Shown one piece after another: positions 55,131 through 62,770 of a stretch of DNA of 64,000 bases; the first letter of the stretch is position 1; every line of letters starts with the position of its first letter. The stretch is from UBA1952 sp965200035 (lineage in GTDB: Bacteria; Bacteroidota; Bacteroidia; Chitinophagales; Chitinophagaceae), in the NCBI GenBank assembly GCA_965200035.1, contig OZ241334.1:124001-188000 (forward strand). Reading direction: 5' to 3'. The translations under genes and the position numbers were made by a program. The notes beneath the pieces were generated by a model, which worked only from the letters and a program-made list of their open reading frames with translations, was not told where the DNA came from and made no database searches.

Positions 55131-56099
55131 ATGAATTTTGCTTTTAAGACGATTAGTGAGTTTAATAATTTTTTCAAGGATGAAGAAGCTTGTTATGCTT
55201 TTTTAGAACAAGAGCGTTGGCAGGGAACGCCGGTATGTAGCCATTGTGGAAGCATGAAAACTCCGTATAAGGTAAAGTCCCGGAGTCGTCTTCCTGAATT
55301 GCAAAACATTCCTACATACAGGTGTAGTGAGCGTAGCTGCAATTTGCCTTTTACGGTGCGTACTGGGACAATATTTGAAGGCAGTAAGGTAACGTTGAAG
55401 AAATGGTTTCAGGCTATTTATGAGATGAGTATTCGCAAGAAGGGTATTTCTTCAATCGAGTTGGGACAAAGAATTGATGTCGATCAAAAAACAGCGTGGC
55501 ATATGAATCACCGGTTACGGATGATGCTTGCAGAAACCAATCCTGAAATGCCTACTGAGGTGGTTGAGATTGATGAGACGTATATTGGTGGTAAGAAGAT
55601 AAACAAGCATAAGAAAGTACGGGACGCGATTAAAAAAGGAACTGGCTCTGTGAATATGACTCCAGTGGTTGCAATGCTTGAGAGAGGTGGTAGGGTTTTG
55701 ACTGTCGCCCTTCCTGATAAGAACAAGGTGGATGGAAGTATTCTAAAACCAATCATTAAGGCACACGTCTCGGAATCGGCGAATGTCATAACTGATGGTC
55801 ACGGCGGTTATTATGGTCTACGTAAATTGCATGCAAGCCATGAAGTAGTTAACCATACGATGGATGAATTTGTTCGTGGGAAGGTTCATACAAATAGTGT
55901 TGAGGGCTTTTTCTCGCAGTTAAAAAGAACGATCTATGGAACACATCATTGGGTATCTCCAAAGCATTTGCAGAGGTATTGCGTCGAAACTTCATTCAGG
56001 TATAACCAACGAAGTTTAACCAGTCCTGAAAGGTTTTATAGTTGTTTCAAGAACCTAAATACTGAAAAGATCACTTACAGAGAGCTTATGAAAAAATAA
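55131..56099 (+). CDS. IS1595-family (ISXO2-like) transposase, copy A
   Basis: A 322-residue transposase. An N-terminal zinc ribbon holds CSHCGSMKTPYKVKSRSRL ... YRCSERSC; the HTH-like part is KKGISSIELGQRIDVDQKTAWHMNHRLR; the DDE-type nuclease has VVEIDETYIGGKK, VITDGHGGYYGL and HTNSVEGFFSQLKRTIYGTHHWV. A TATCTTTG promoter box lies 18 bp upstream. About four-fifths identical in protein to the copy on the minus strand at 57.8-58.7 kb, so the two are related but distinct insertions. Confidence 0.92.
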   Translation: MNFAFKTISEFNNFFKDEEACYAFLEQERWQGTPVCSHCGSMKTPYKVKSRSRLPELQNIPTYRCSERSCNLPFTVRTGTIFEGSKVTLKKWFQAIYEMSIRKKGISSIELGQRIDVDQKTAWHMNHRLRMMLAETNPEMPTEVVEIDETYIGGKKINKHKKVRDAIKKGTGSVNMTPVVAMLERGGRVLTVALPDKNKVDGSILKPIIKAHVSESANVITDGHGGYYGLRKLHASHEVVNHTMDEFVRGKVHTNSVEGFFSQLKRTIYGTHHWVSPKHLQRYCVETSFRYNQRSLTSPERFYSCFKNLNTEKITYRELMKK

Positions 56100-56131
56100 G
56101 CTCTTTTTTTATTTTGGAGTAACTTTATACA

Positions 56132-56290
56132 ATGGCAAAGGAAAAGAAAAAAAGGGCTGAAAAGTACGATGAGAAGCTTAAGGTTAATGGAAGCTTCATG
56201 GATATCATTGGCGCGGTTGTAAAGAACGCGAATGATAAAGTTTCAAAGAAAAAAGCAGATGAGAACAGTACTGAATCAAATAAAGATTGA
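56132..56290 (+). CDS. Small lysine-rich passenger protein of the IS1595-like element
   Basis: A 52-residue ORF 32 bp after the transposase stop, with GGAG 12 bp upstream of the ATG. Sequence: AKEKKKRAEKYDEKLKVNG, then SFMDIIGAVVKNANDK and a charged tail. Small proteins of this pattern often follow ISXO2-like transposases in Bacteroidota (recalled, not checked). It may help transposition or be a cargo; function unknown. Confidence 0.55.
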   Translation: MAKEKKKRAEKYDEKLKVNGSFMDIIGAVVKNANDKVSKKKADENSTESNKD

Positions 56291-56294
56291 TTCA

Positions 56295-56436
56295 CTAGAA
56301 ACACATACCGGAGATATGGGCTTTGAATTTAAGTAGTACCTCTATAAGTTCGTCAATCTCTTCATAGCTATCAATCCCTATGTCGACAATATTATCCAAG
56401 CCATTTGTACCAATAACTCTTAGTACGTGATCTTTT
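56295..56436 (-). pseudogene. 3' remnant of an unknown gene cut by IS3 copy 2
   Basis: The minus strand is open from the IS boundary at 56436 to a TAG at 56295-56297. It encodes 46 residues (DHVLRVIGTNGLDNIVDIGI, then DSYEEIDELIEVLLKF ...) with clear protein-like composition. The 5' part is absent on the other side of the IS. The stop faces the passenger ORF stop 4 bp away. Family not recognised. Confidence 0.5.
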
Positions 56437-56507
56437 TGTAGGCTCCCCGGAAGTTGACCGTTTTGTAAGTAGGGATAATCTCTAACTTTAAAACAGAAAC
56501 ATCAGGG

Positions 56508-56774
56508 ATGAAGCAATCCAAATTTACAGAGAGCCAGATCGTATCTGCAATCAAGCAGCAGGAAGCCGGCCAATCTGTCAAAGACATCAGCCGTGCACTC
56601 GGCATCTCAGAAGCGACCTTCTACAACTGGAAGGCAAAGTACGGCGGCATGGAGATCAGCGAGGTAAAGCGCGTCAAAGAGCTCGAAGCCGAGCTGGCAC
56701 AGTATAAGAAGATGTATGCCGAGGTTAGCTTTGACCTTCAGGCGCTCAGGAACGTAGTGGCAAAAAAATGGTAG
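56508..56774 (+). CDS. IS3-family transposase OrfA, copy 2
   Basis: An 88-residue HTH/leucine-zipper protein, identical to the copy at 23298-23564. The A7 slippery run at 56762-56768 joins it to orfB by -1 frameshifting. Intact. Confidence 0.95.
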   Translation: MKQSKFTESQIVSAIKQQEAGQSVKDISRALGISEATFYNWKAKYGGMEISEVKRVKELEAELAQYKKMYAEVSFDLQALRNVVAKKW

Positions 56775-57679
56775 GCCCTGCTGATCAGAGAGAAGTTGTG
56801 GGCCTGCTTGTCACCGAAGAAGGCTGCAACGTCAGCAGGGCATGTGCCATGACGGCCATCAGCCGCAGCACCTACCGTTACAAACACAGGCAAAAGGACG
56901 ACCGTAAACTGGAAGATCACTTGTCCGCCCTTACCACAAAACACCCGGCCATTGGGTTCTGGTCCTGCTATTACCGGCTCAGGAACAAGGGTGAAAAGAT
57001 CAACCATAAGCGGCTCTACCGGGTTTACAAGGCTATGCGTCTGAACATCAGACGAAGATCAAAGAAGCGGTTGCCCGAACGGGTGAAGCAGCCTTTGGTA
57101 GTGCCTACAGCCCCTAATCAATGCTGGTCGCTGGATTTTATGAGCGATGCGCTTAGCGATGGCCGTAAGTTCCGGGTACTGAACATCATCGATGACTATA
57201 ACCGTGAGTCGCTGAAGATTGAGGTGGACCCCTCACTGCCTGCGCTCAGGGTGCAAAGGGCGCTCGACCAGGTTGTAGTACTGAGGGGAAAGCCGGCCAA
57301 TATAAGAAGTGACAACGGACCAGAGTTCATTAGCCATCTGATGGAACAATGGGGCGAGCAACACAAGGTAAGCTGGCATTATATCCAGCCGGGAAGGCCG
57401 ATGCAGAACGCCTACATTGAACGGAAGAACGGATCGATGAGACGTGAGTTACTGAACAGCTGGATGTTTGAGAGCCTGAGCGAAGCACGGATGAGGTGTG
57501 AAGCCTGGCGTCTGGATTATAATCATGAGCGCCCACACAAGGCGCTGGGCTACCTCTCACCGGTAGACTACGCCAATCAGGAAAAGCAAAATAGCAAGGC
57601 GACAGCCGATGAAAGTGCAGAAGCCTTATCCACAAATCCGCGTAGGCAGGATAGCTCTTCAGCTGTCCCTGCCGTATAG
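56768..57679 (+). CDS. IS3-family transposase OrfB (DDE integrase domain), copy 2
   Basis: A 303-residue integrase identical to the copy at 22393-23304, with the DDE residues in SLDFMSDAL, IRSDNGPEF and NAYIERKNGSMRREL. It overlaps orfA by 7 nt. Its stop codon lies inside the 73-nt hairpin at 57625-57697. Both copies being intact and identical suggests recent transposition. Confidence 0.95.
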   Translation: MVGPADQREVVGLLVTEEGCNVSRACAMTAISRSTYRYKHRQKDDRKLEDHLSALTTKHPAIGFWSCYYRLRNKGEKINHKRLYRVYKAMRLNIRRRSKKRLPERVKQPLVVPTAPNQCWSLDFMSDALSDGRKFRVLNIIDDYNRESLKIEVDPSLPALRVQRALDQVVVLRGKPANIRSDNGPEFISHLMEQWGEQHKVSWHYIQPGRPMQNAYIERKNGSMRRELLNSWMFESLSEARMRCEAWRLDYNHERPHKALGYLSPVDYANQEKQNSKATADESAEALSTNPRRQDSSSAVPAV

Positions 57680-57697
57680 CGCGGACTTGTGGATAAG
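57625..57697. other. IS-borne hairpin with paired DnaA-box consensus, copy 2
   Basis: Mirror of 22375-22447. Arms CTTATCCACAAATCCGCG and CGCGGACTTGTGGATAAG differ by one mismatch; the inner stem is GGCAGGATAGCT against AGCTGTCCCTGCC. It contains TTATCCACA twice in inverted orientation. Confidence 0.7.
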
Positions 57698-57754
57698 ATA
57701 TTTGAAATACCTTTATGAGCCAACTCAAACCTCTAATTCCAATTCGACCAGTTT

Positions 57755-58720
57755 TTAGGGGAGCCTACAATTGTAAGTAATTTTCTCATTGTTCAAATTC
57801 TTGAACGTGATGTAGAAACGAGAAGATGAATTTAAGCCACGCTCATTGTATCTAAAAGAAGCCTCGGTACAATACCGCTGCAAATGCTTTTTACTAACCC
57901 AGTGATGCGTTCCGTAAATAGTTCGTTTTAATTGAGAAAAGAAACCCTCTACGCTATTCGTGTGAATTTTTCCACGGACAAACTCATCCATCGTATGATT
58001 AACTATTTCATGGCTTGCATACTCTTTCTTTAGACCAAAATAACCACCAAATCCATCAGTGATGATATTGGCCACCTTTGAGATACTTGCACGCACAATA
58101 GGCTTTAAAATGCTTCCGTCAACCTTATCAGTATGGGGCAGCGCAATAGTCAAAACTTTACCACCTCTTTCGAGCATGGCAACCACTGGAGTCTTATTTA
58201 CATAGCCCGTGCCCTTCTTGATTGCCTCGCGTTCTTTCTTGTGCTTATTTTCCTTTTTCCCACCGATATATGTTTCGTCAATCTCCACGATCTCAGTAAG
58301 CATCTCAGGCGCAGTATCAGCTAACATTGTACGCAAACGATGATTCATATACCATGCAGTCTTTGTACTAACATCAATTCTTTGACCAAGTTCAACACTT
58401 GATATGCCTTTCTTACGAATGCTGATCTCGTAAGCAGCCTGAAACCATTTACGCAATGGAACCTTTGAACCTTCGAAAATAGTACCGGTACGAACTGAAA
58501 AAGGCAAATCACATACACGCTCAGAACAACGATAGGAAGGGATATTCTGCATCTCAACATTGCGACTACGAGACTTAACCTTATATGGTGTCTTCATGCT
58601 TCCACAATGAGGACAAACCGGAACGCCTTGCCAACGCTGATTCTCCATAAATTCATAACAAGTTTGCTCATCCTTAAAGAAGCTATGGAACTCGTGAATC
58701 GTCTTAAATGCAAAATTCAT
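57755..58720 (-). pseudogene. IS1595-family (ISXO2-like) transposase, copy B, 3' end replaced by IS3 sequence
   Basis: The frame encodes 321 residues with the same zinc ribbon (CPHCGSMKTPYKVKSRSR), HTH and DDE blocks (IVEIDETYIGGKKENK, IITDGFGGYFGL, HTNSVEGFFSQLKRTIYG) as copy A. At 57770 it runs into the IS3 end, so its last residues (NCRLP) are IS-encoded and the normal ending (RELMKK in copy A) is lost. The DDE core is complete, so activity is not excluded, but the element lacks its right terminus and should not move by itself. Confidence 0.85.
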
Positions 58721-58767
58721 CTTCAGTTATTTATTACACAAAGATACATTATACGTGTAACATCGAC
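57770..58767 (-). mobile_element. IS1595/ISXO2-like element, copy B, right end truncated by IS3 copy 2
   Basis: The left end is GTCGATGTTACAC (complement at 58755-58767), matching copy A's GGCGATGTTGCAC. The other end is cut at the IS3 boundary. The sequence that should follow the cut is not found on the far side of IS3 copy 2. Confidence 0.7.
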
Positions 58768-58850
58768 AAATATTTTAATTGTTAAAAACGTTAAAATTAA
58801 TAAGTAATACTTACAATAGAGAAATTATTGTAGCTTTGACTTTCAAAATA

Positions 58851-59435
58851 ATGGTTATGAATGAAACAATTAAAACGATAGATTTTGATAAGGACTTTTT
58901 TGATGCTGTAAATCGCCTAGTGGCTAAAGTGCAGGTTATGTATGGAACAAGACCCGCAAAATCATGTTTTCCATTTTTAATAAAGTTTCCACGGCAAAAA
59001 AAGTTCTATAGACAACTAGACCAAGTAAGAAGTATAGTTGCTAGTTGCAATCTTAATGTAAAATCACTATTAAGTCGATTGGAAGCAATTGTGGAAACTA
59101 ATCAAAACTCTGAAAACGAAGAATACACGGAGGAATATAAAGGCATCCTTGAAGACATCTATCAAAGAGTAGTTGATGCTAAAAGAGCACTTAAAAAATT
59201 GATCGCCAAACTTAAATTTCTTCTTAAAGCAAGTATTCAATTTAATGATCGAGAACATCTATTTAAAAAGCTTATTGTAACTCGATTTAAAAATCTAAAC
59301 GATTTTTCTGGATGTGAAGAAGTAGATGTAGTAAATTCTTTTAAAGTTATTTACTCATCCATTTTTCAATTTTTTTGCAATGTTATTTACAGTAACCTCA
59401 GAAATGATCGAAGCATTAGATACAGCTATTGCTAA
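58851..59435 (+). CDS. Helical protein of unknown function, first gene of an XRE operon
   Basis: ATG at 58851 or 58857 (a start at 58779 would overlap the promoter region). It gives about 194 residues with strongly helical, charged sequence: DKDFFDAVNRLVAKVQVMYG, LDQVRSIVASCNLNVKSLLSRLEAIVE, YKGILEDIYQRVVDAKRALKKLIAKLKFLL. There is no membrane segment or signal and no recognised family. Its 3' end overlaps the next small gene by 56 bp (or 32 bp if that gene starts at 59404). AT-rich relative to the core genome, so probably acquired. Confidence 0.55.
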   Translation: MVMNETIKTIDFDKDFFDAVNRLVAKVQVMYGTRPAKSCFPFLIKFPRQKKFYRQLDQVRSIVASCNLNVKSLLSRLEAIVETNQNSENEEYTEEYKGILEDIYQRVVDAKRALKKLIAKLKFLLKASIQFNDREHLFKKLIVTRFKNLNDFSGCEEVDVVNSFKVIYSSIFQFFCNVIYSNLRNDRSIRYSYC

Positions 59436-59589
59436 CGAATACAAACAACATACAGAAAGCCAAGTAGAGGCTATAAAAACTTTAAAGAAACAAGCATTAG
59501 CAACTACTACAATGGCCCAATGGGTAGAAGTATTTGCTATGTTTTTAAAAATATTCGGAGTAACCCATCATTTACCACCTGACAATTAG
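59380..59589 (+). CDS. Small helical protein in XRE operon
   Basis: A 69-residue ORF (ATG 59380; alternative 59404) with sequence EMIEALDTAIANEYKQHTES, QVEAIKTLKKQALATTTMAQ, then a hydrophobic helix WVEVFAMFLKIFGVTHHLP. It ends 1 bp before the XRE start at 59591, so it is translationally linked to the regulator. Could be a toxin-like or partner peptide; no known family. Confidence 0.5.
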   Translation: MLFTVTSEMIEALDTAIANEYKQHTESQVEAIKTLKKQALATTTMAQWVEVFAMFLKIFGVTHHLPPDN

Positions 59590-59590
59590 C

Positions 59591-59905
59591 ATGAATATAG
59601 GATCAGCAATAAAGCACATTAGGAAACAAAAAAACTTTTCACAGGGTGAATTGGCCGGACTTATCGGAATTTCTCAAACAGCCCTTAGTCAAATAGAAAT
59701 TGGTTTATCTGTGCCCAGTCAGAAGACGCTAAATAAAATCTGCGATGTCCTAAAAGTTCCACCCGCTTTACTGTATATAATCGGCATTGATGAAAATGAT
59801 GTACCAGAGGATCGGAAAATTCTTTTCAAGGCTCTTTATCCTTCCTTCAAAGTCTTAGCCATACAAATGCTTGGACCCGATCAGGAAAAATTTATTGAAT
59901 CATAG
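59591..59905 (+). CDS. XRE-family helix-turn-helix regulator
   Basis: A 104-residue protein with a classic Cro/C1 HTH: IGSAIKHIRKQKNFSQGELAGLIGISQTALSQIEIGLSVPSQKTLNKICDVLKVPPALLYIIG. A short C-terminal helical tail follows (KILFKALYPSFKVLAIQML). It is the last gene of the three-gene operon, followed by a strong terminator. Likely autoregulates the operon; this layout (two small unknown genes plus an XRE) resembles toxin-antitoxin or defence-control cassettes, but that is inference. Confidence 0.85.
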   Translation: MNIGSAIKHIRKQKNFSQGELAGLIGISQTALSQIEIGLSVPSQKTLNKICDVLKVPPALLYIIGIDENDVPEDRKILFKALYPSFKVLAIQMLGPDQEKFIES

Positions 59906-59909
59906 TTTT

Positions 59910-59941
59910 AAGAAAGGCCCTATTTTTTTAGGGCCTTTCTT
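59910..59941 (+). terminator. Strong terminator of the XRE operon
   Basis: A perfect 13-bp stem AAGAAAGGCCCTA / TAGGGCCTTTCTT with a T-rich 6-nt loop, followed by ATTTT. Confidence 0.9.
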
Positions 59942-59970
59942 ATTTTCAACCTGCGTGTAATTGGGTAAAA

Positions 59971-60004
59971 TCGCCCTTCGAAGGGGGACCGAGGGGGGAT
60001 GTTA
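59971..60004. repeat. Dispersed CATCCCCC repeat, copy 3, inverted (right edge of island)
   Basis: CGCCCTTCGAAGGGGG followed by ACCGAGGGGGGATGTTA: the reverse complement of the motif at 53979-54006 and 3828-3858. It includes the near-perfect palindrome CCCTTCGAAGGG. Confidence 0.65.
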
Positions 60005-60084
60005 GAGCGACTAATGTCAGGTCAACTACAAACACACCAAAATCAACAAAATTCGCTAATCAGCTAATCCGTTAACTTTAAGCT

Positions 60085-60903
60085 ATGCATTTCCGGAACA
60101 AAACCATCTTCATCACCGGTGCCAGTCGTGGAATTGGCAAGGCCATCGCTCTGAAACTTGCTGCTGAAGGAGCCAATATCATTATTGCGGCCAAGTCGGT
60201 CACCGAAAATCCGAAGCTGGGAGGCACGATCTATAGTGCTGCTGAAGAGCTGGAAGCCGCAGGCGGAAAGGCATTGGCTATTCCATGCGACATACGGGAT
60301 GAAGAACAAGTAATGCAGGCCGTAGCAGCAGGCGTAAAGCAGTATGGCGGCATTGATGTATTGATCAACAATGCGTCTGCCATCAACCTGAGCGGTACCG
60401 AGGCTATGGAAATGAAGCGGTTTGATCTGGTGCACAGCATCAATGTACGGGGCACTTTTATGGTCACGAAAGCCTGCATTTCCCACCTGCGCCAATCGGC
60501 CAATCCGCATATCCTTACTTTATCCCCGCCGCTTGGCCTGAAGCCTCAATGGCTTGGCCCGCACATTGCCTATACCATTTCTAAGTACGATATGAGCCTG
60601 ATGACGCTGGGCTGGGCGGCTGAGTTCAGCGAAGCAGGTATTGCTGCTAATGCACTCTGGCCCGTAACAACCATTGCCACGGCTGCTGTACAAAATCTGT
60701 TGGGCGGTGACTACCTCATCAACCGAAGCCGCAAGCCGGAGATACTGGCCGATGCCGCGCATTGGATACTCTCACAGCCTTCGCGCGAATGTACAGGCAA
60801 TCTTTTCCTTGATGAAAAAGTGCTTGAAAAAGCGGGCATCACAGATCTTTCGGGCTACGCAATAAATCCGGGCGGTGAGCTGCAGCGCGATCTGTATGTT
60901 TAG
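60085..60903 (+). CDS. SDR-family oxidoreductase (HSDL2-like)
   Basis: A 272-residue short-chain dehydrogenase. NAD(P) motif TIFITGASRGIGKAIAL, NAS motif DVLINNASAIN, catalytic YxxxK in GPHIAYTISKYDMSLM with the Ser in LTLSPP. The insertion SVTENPKLGGTIYSAAEELE and the ending CTGNLFLDEKVLEKAGITDLSGY are typical of HSDL2/citronellol-dehydrogenase-like SDRs. Probably acts on a lipid or terpenoid alcohol. A single gene upstream of the ABC pair. Confidence 0.9.
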   Translation: MHFRNKTIFITGASRGIGKAIALKLAAEGANIIIAAKSVTENPKLGGTIYSAAEELEAAGGKALAIPCDIRDEEQVMQAVAAGVKQYGGIDVLINNASAINLSGTEAMEMKRFDLVHSINVRGTFMVTKACISHLRQSANPHILTLSPPLGLKPQWLGPHIAYTISKYDMSLMTLGWAAEFSEAGIAANALWPVTTIATAAVQNLLGGDYLINRSRKPEILADAAHWILSQPSRECTGNLFLDEKVLEKAGITDLSGYAINPGGELQRDLYV

Positions 60904-61021
60904 TCATTGGTCGATGGTCTTTGGGCGTTGACCGAATATTTTAGGGTAGTCGCCGAAAGGTATGGCATTGAGCGAAGATTTTTTCTCAGCTTTACCTTGC
61001 TCAATCAAAAAACGAACTCCC

Positions 61022-61921
61022 TTGTCTGTACTTTCTGTTCAACACATCCGCAAATCTTATGGTCTCATCCGGGCGCTGAAAGATGTATCGTTTGAAGTGC
61101 CGGAAGGCAGTGTTTTTGGTATTCTTGGTCCCAATGGCAGTGGCAAGACTACCCTGCTTGGCACGGTGCTCAATGTATTGCTGGCCGATAGTGGCAACTA
61201 TAGTTGGTTCAACGGTCTGCAACCGGATGCTGCAAGACAACAGGTAGGATCGCTGCTGGAGACGCCCAACTTTTACCATTACCTGAGTGCTGATGACAAT
61301 CTTGAAATTGCCGCATCCATCAAAGGGCGGGGCAAGGATGATATAACGCGCGTGCTGGGCTTGGTCAATCTGTTGGAGCGCCGCACCAGCAAATTCAGCA
61401 CTTACTCTCTGGGCATGAAGCAACGGCTGGCCATTGCCTCCGCCCTGCTCGGCAATCCAAAAGTATTAGTGCTCGATGAGCCTACCAATGGATTGGACCC
61501 TGTAGGCATTGCCGAGATACGTGAGCTTATCAAAAGTCTTAGCGCACATGGCATCACCGTTATTATGGCCAGTCATCTGTTGTATGAAGTAGAAAAAGTT
61601 TGTACGCATGTAGCCATTCTCAAGCGGGGTGATCTTTTGGTAACAGGCACAGTAGCAGAGGTGATGCGTGCAGAAGACACCATAGAAGTTAGTGCTGCTG
61701 ATATTGGAAAGCTACAAAGTATGCTAAAGCAGTTGCCGGCCATTAAAAAGATTATCTCCGGAGAAGGCTTGCTACAATTGATTTATGAAGGCAATGTACA
61801 TCCCGAAATGATCAATGCCTATAGTGCACAGCAGGGCATTACCCTGTCTCACCTGCTGCTGAAAAAGCGCAGCCTCGAAAGCGTATTTATGGAGCTGACG
61901 GACGACGGCTCTGTATCCTGA
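61022..61921 (+). CDS. ABC transporter ATP-binding protein
   Basis: A TTG at 61022 starts the conserved part (SVLSVQHIRKSYGLIRALKDVSFEVPEGS), 299 residues. A longer frame from ATG 60962 adds 20 unlikely residues. Walker A GILGPNGSGKTTLL, Q-loop SLLETPNFYHYLSA, signature TYSLGMKQRLAIASALLG, Walker B VLVLDEPTNGLDPVG, H-loop VIMASHLL. It is of the BcrA/drug-and-bacteriocin-export type. The permease gene follows after 50 bp. Confidence 0.93.
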   Translation: MSVLSVQHIRKSYGLIRALKDVSFEVPEGSVFGILGPNGSGKTTLLGTVLNVLLADSGNYSWFNGLQPDAARQQVGSLLETPNFYHYLSADDNLEIAASIKGRGKDDITRVLGLVNLLERRTSKFSTYSLGMKQRLAIASALLGNPKVLVLDEPTNGLDPVGIAEIRELIKSLSAHGITVIMASHLLYEVEKVCTHVAILKRGDLLVTGTVAEVMRAEDTIEVSAADIGKLQSMLKQLPAIKKIISGEGLLQLIYEGNVHPEMINAYSAQQGITLSHLLLKKRSLESVFMELTDDGSVS

Positions 61922-61971
61922 TTATTCCGGTTGATTCTTTCTGCCTTTTCTATAAAATATTTCCCAACACC

Positions 61972-62757
61972 ATGGTTCAGCTACTTTCTATTGAATGGCT
62001 TAAAATAAAGCCCTACCGCACGTTCTGGATTCTTGTTGGCCTTTTCGCCATATTATTCCCGCTCTGGAATTTCGGAGTGAGCAATGGCATCCTGAAGATG
62101 GGCCCGATTGATGTATTCGGCAGCAGTTTTTCGTTTGGCGATGTATGGAACAATGTAACAGCTCATGCAAGCAACTTCATCATCTTTCCGGCTATTCTCA
62201 TTACCATTCTGGTGACCAACGAATACAATTATAAGACGCAACGGCAGAATATGATTGATGGTTGGAGCCGCCTGCAGGTATATCATGCCAAATGGATGGT
62301 GCTTGCTGCATTGGCTATTGCCATTACAGTATTTGTATTTATTACCGGCCTTGTGCTGGCGCTCACCAAAGGCGCGGATTGGAGTGGTTTTGGCAACAAT
62401 ATCATCCGCATAGTATGGATGCTGCTGCTCTCCTTTAATTACCTGAGCTTCGGCATGCTGCTGGGGCATCTGGTGAAGCGGAGCGGGCTGGCCATCAGCC
62501 TGCTGGTCATCTATAGCCTGATGCTGGAAAATCTGGTGCATCTGTATTTCTTTTATGGCAAGCAGGTCTATATTGCTGATTTGTTCCTTCCGCTGCAATG
62601 CAGCGATCAGCTGCTACAGCTTACGACATTTGAAAGCATGCAGAAAATGGGTGGACTCAAAGGATTACCGCCTGCGGCTTACGCCATTGCCAGTGTTTGC
62701 TGGATAAGCATATATTATATTATTGGACGCATCCGTTTGCTGCGCAGCGATTGGTAA
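61972..62757 (+). CDS. ABC-2-type permease
   Basis: A 261-residue inner-membrane protein with about six helices: FWILVGLFAILFPLWNFG, NFIIFPAILITILVTNEYN, WMVLAALAIAITVFVFITGLVLAL, IIRIVWMLLLSFNYLSFGMLLGHLV, GLAISLLVIYSLMLENLVHLYFF and AYAIASVCWISIYYIIGRI. It pairs with the ATP-binding protein just upstream to form an exporter; substrate unknown. The surE start lies 13 bp downstream. Confidence 0.9.
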   Translation: MVQLLSIEWLKIKPYRTFWILVGLFAILFPLWNFGVSNGILKMGPIDVFGSSFSFGDVWNNVTAHASNFIIFPAILITILVTNEYNYKTQRQNMIDGWSRLQVYHAKWMVLAALAIAITVFVFITGLVLALTKGADWSGFGNNIIRIVWMLLLSFNYLSFGMLLGHLVKRSGLAISLLVIYSLMLENLVHLYFFYGKQVYIADLFLPLQCSDQLLQLTTFESMQKMGGLKGLPPAAYAIASVCWISIYYIIGRIRLLRSDW

Positions 62758-62770
62758 TTTTGCGCCCATC

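Larger units (their letters stand above)
55084..56290 (+). mobile_element. IS1595/ISXO2-like element, copy A with passenger ORF
   Basis: The left end reads GGCGATGTTGCAC (55084 on) and is matched by GTCGATGTTACAC at the start of copy B. It contains the transposase and a 52-residue passenger ORF. The right end could not be defined: no complement of the left end is visible after 56290, so the element may be truncated there. Confidence 0.65.
56437..57769 (+). mobile_element. IS3-family element (IS407-like), copy 2, 1333 bp
   Basis: Same length, same ends (TGTAGGCTCCCC) and same encoded proteins as copy 1 (22303-23635) but in the opposite orientation. No target-site duplication is visible (...TTTT and ATTG...). 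The right side abuts an IS1595-like transposase gene that lacks its last codons. Confidence 0.93.
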
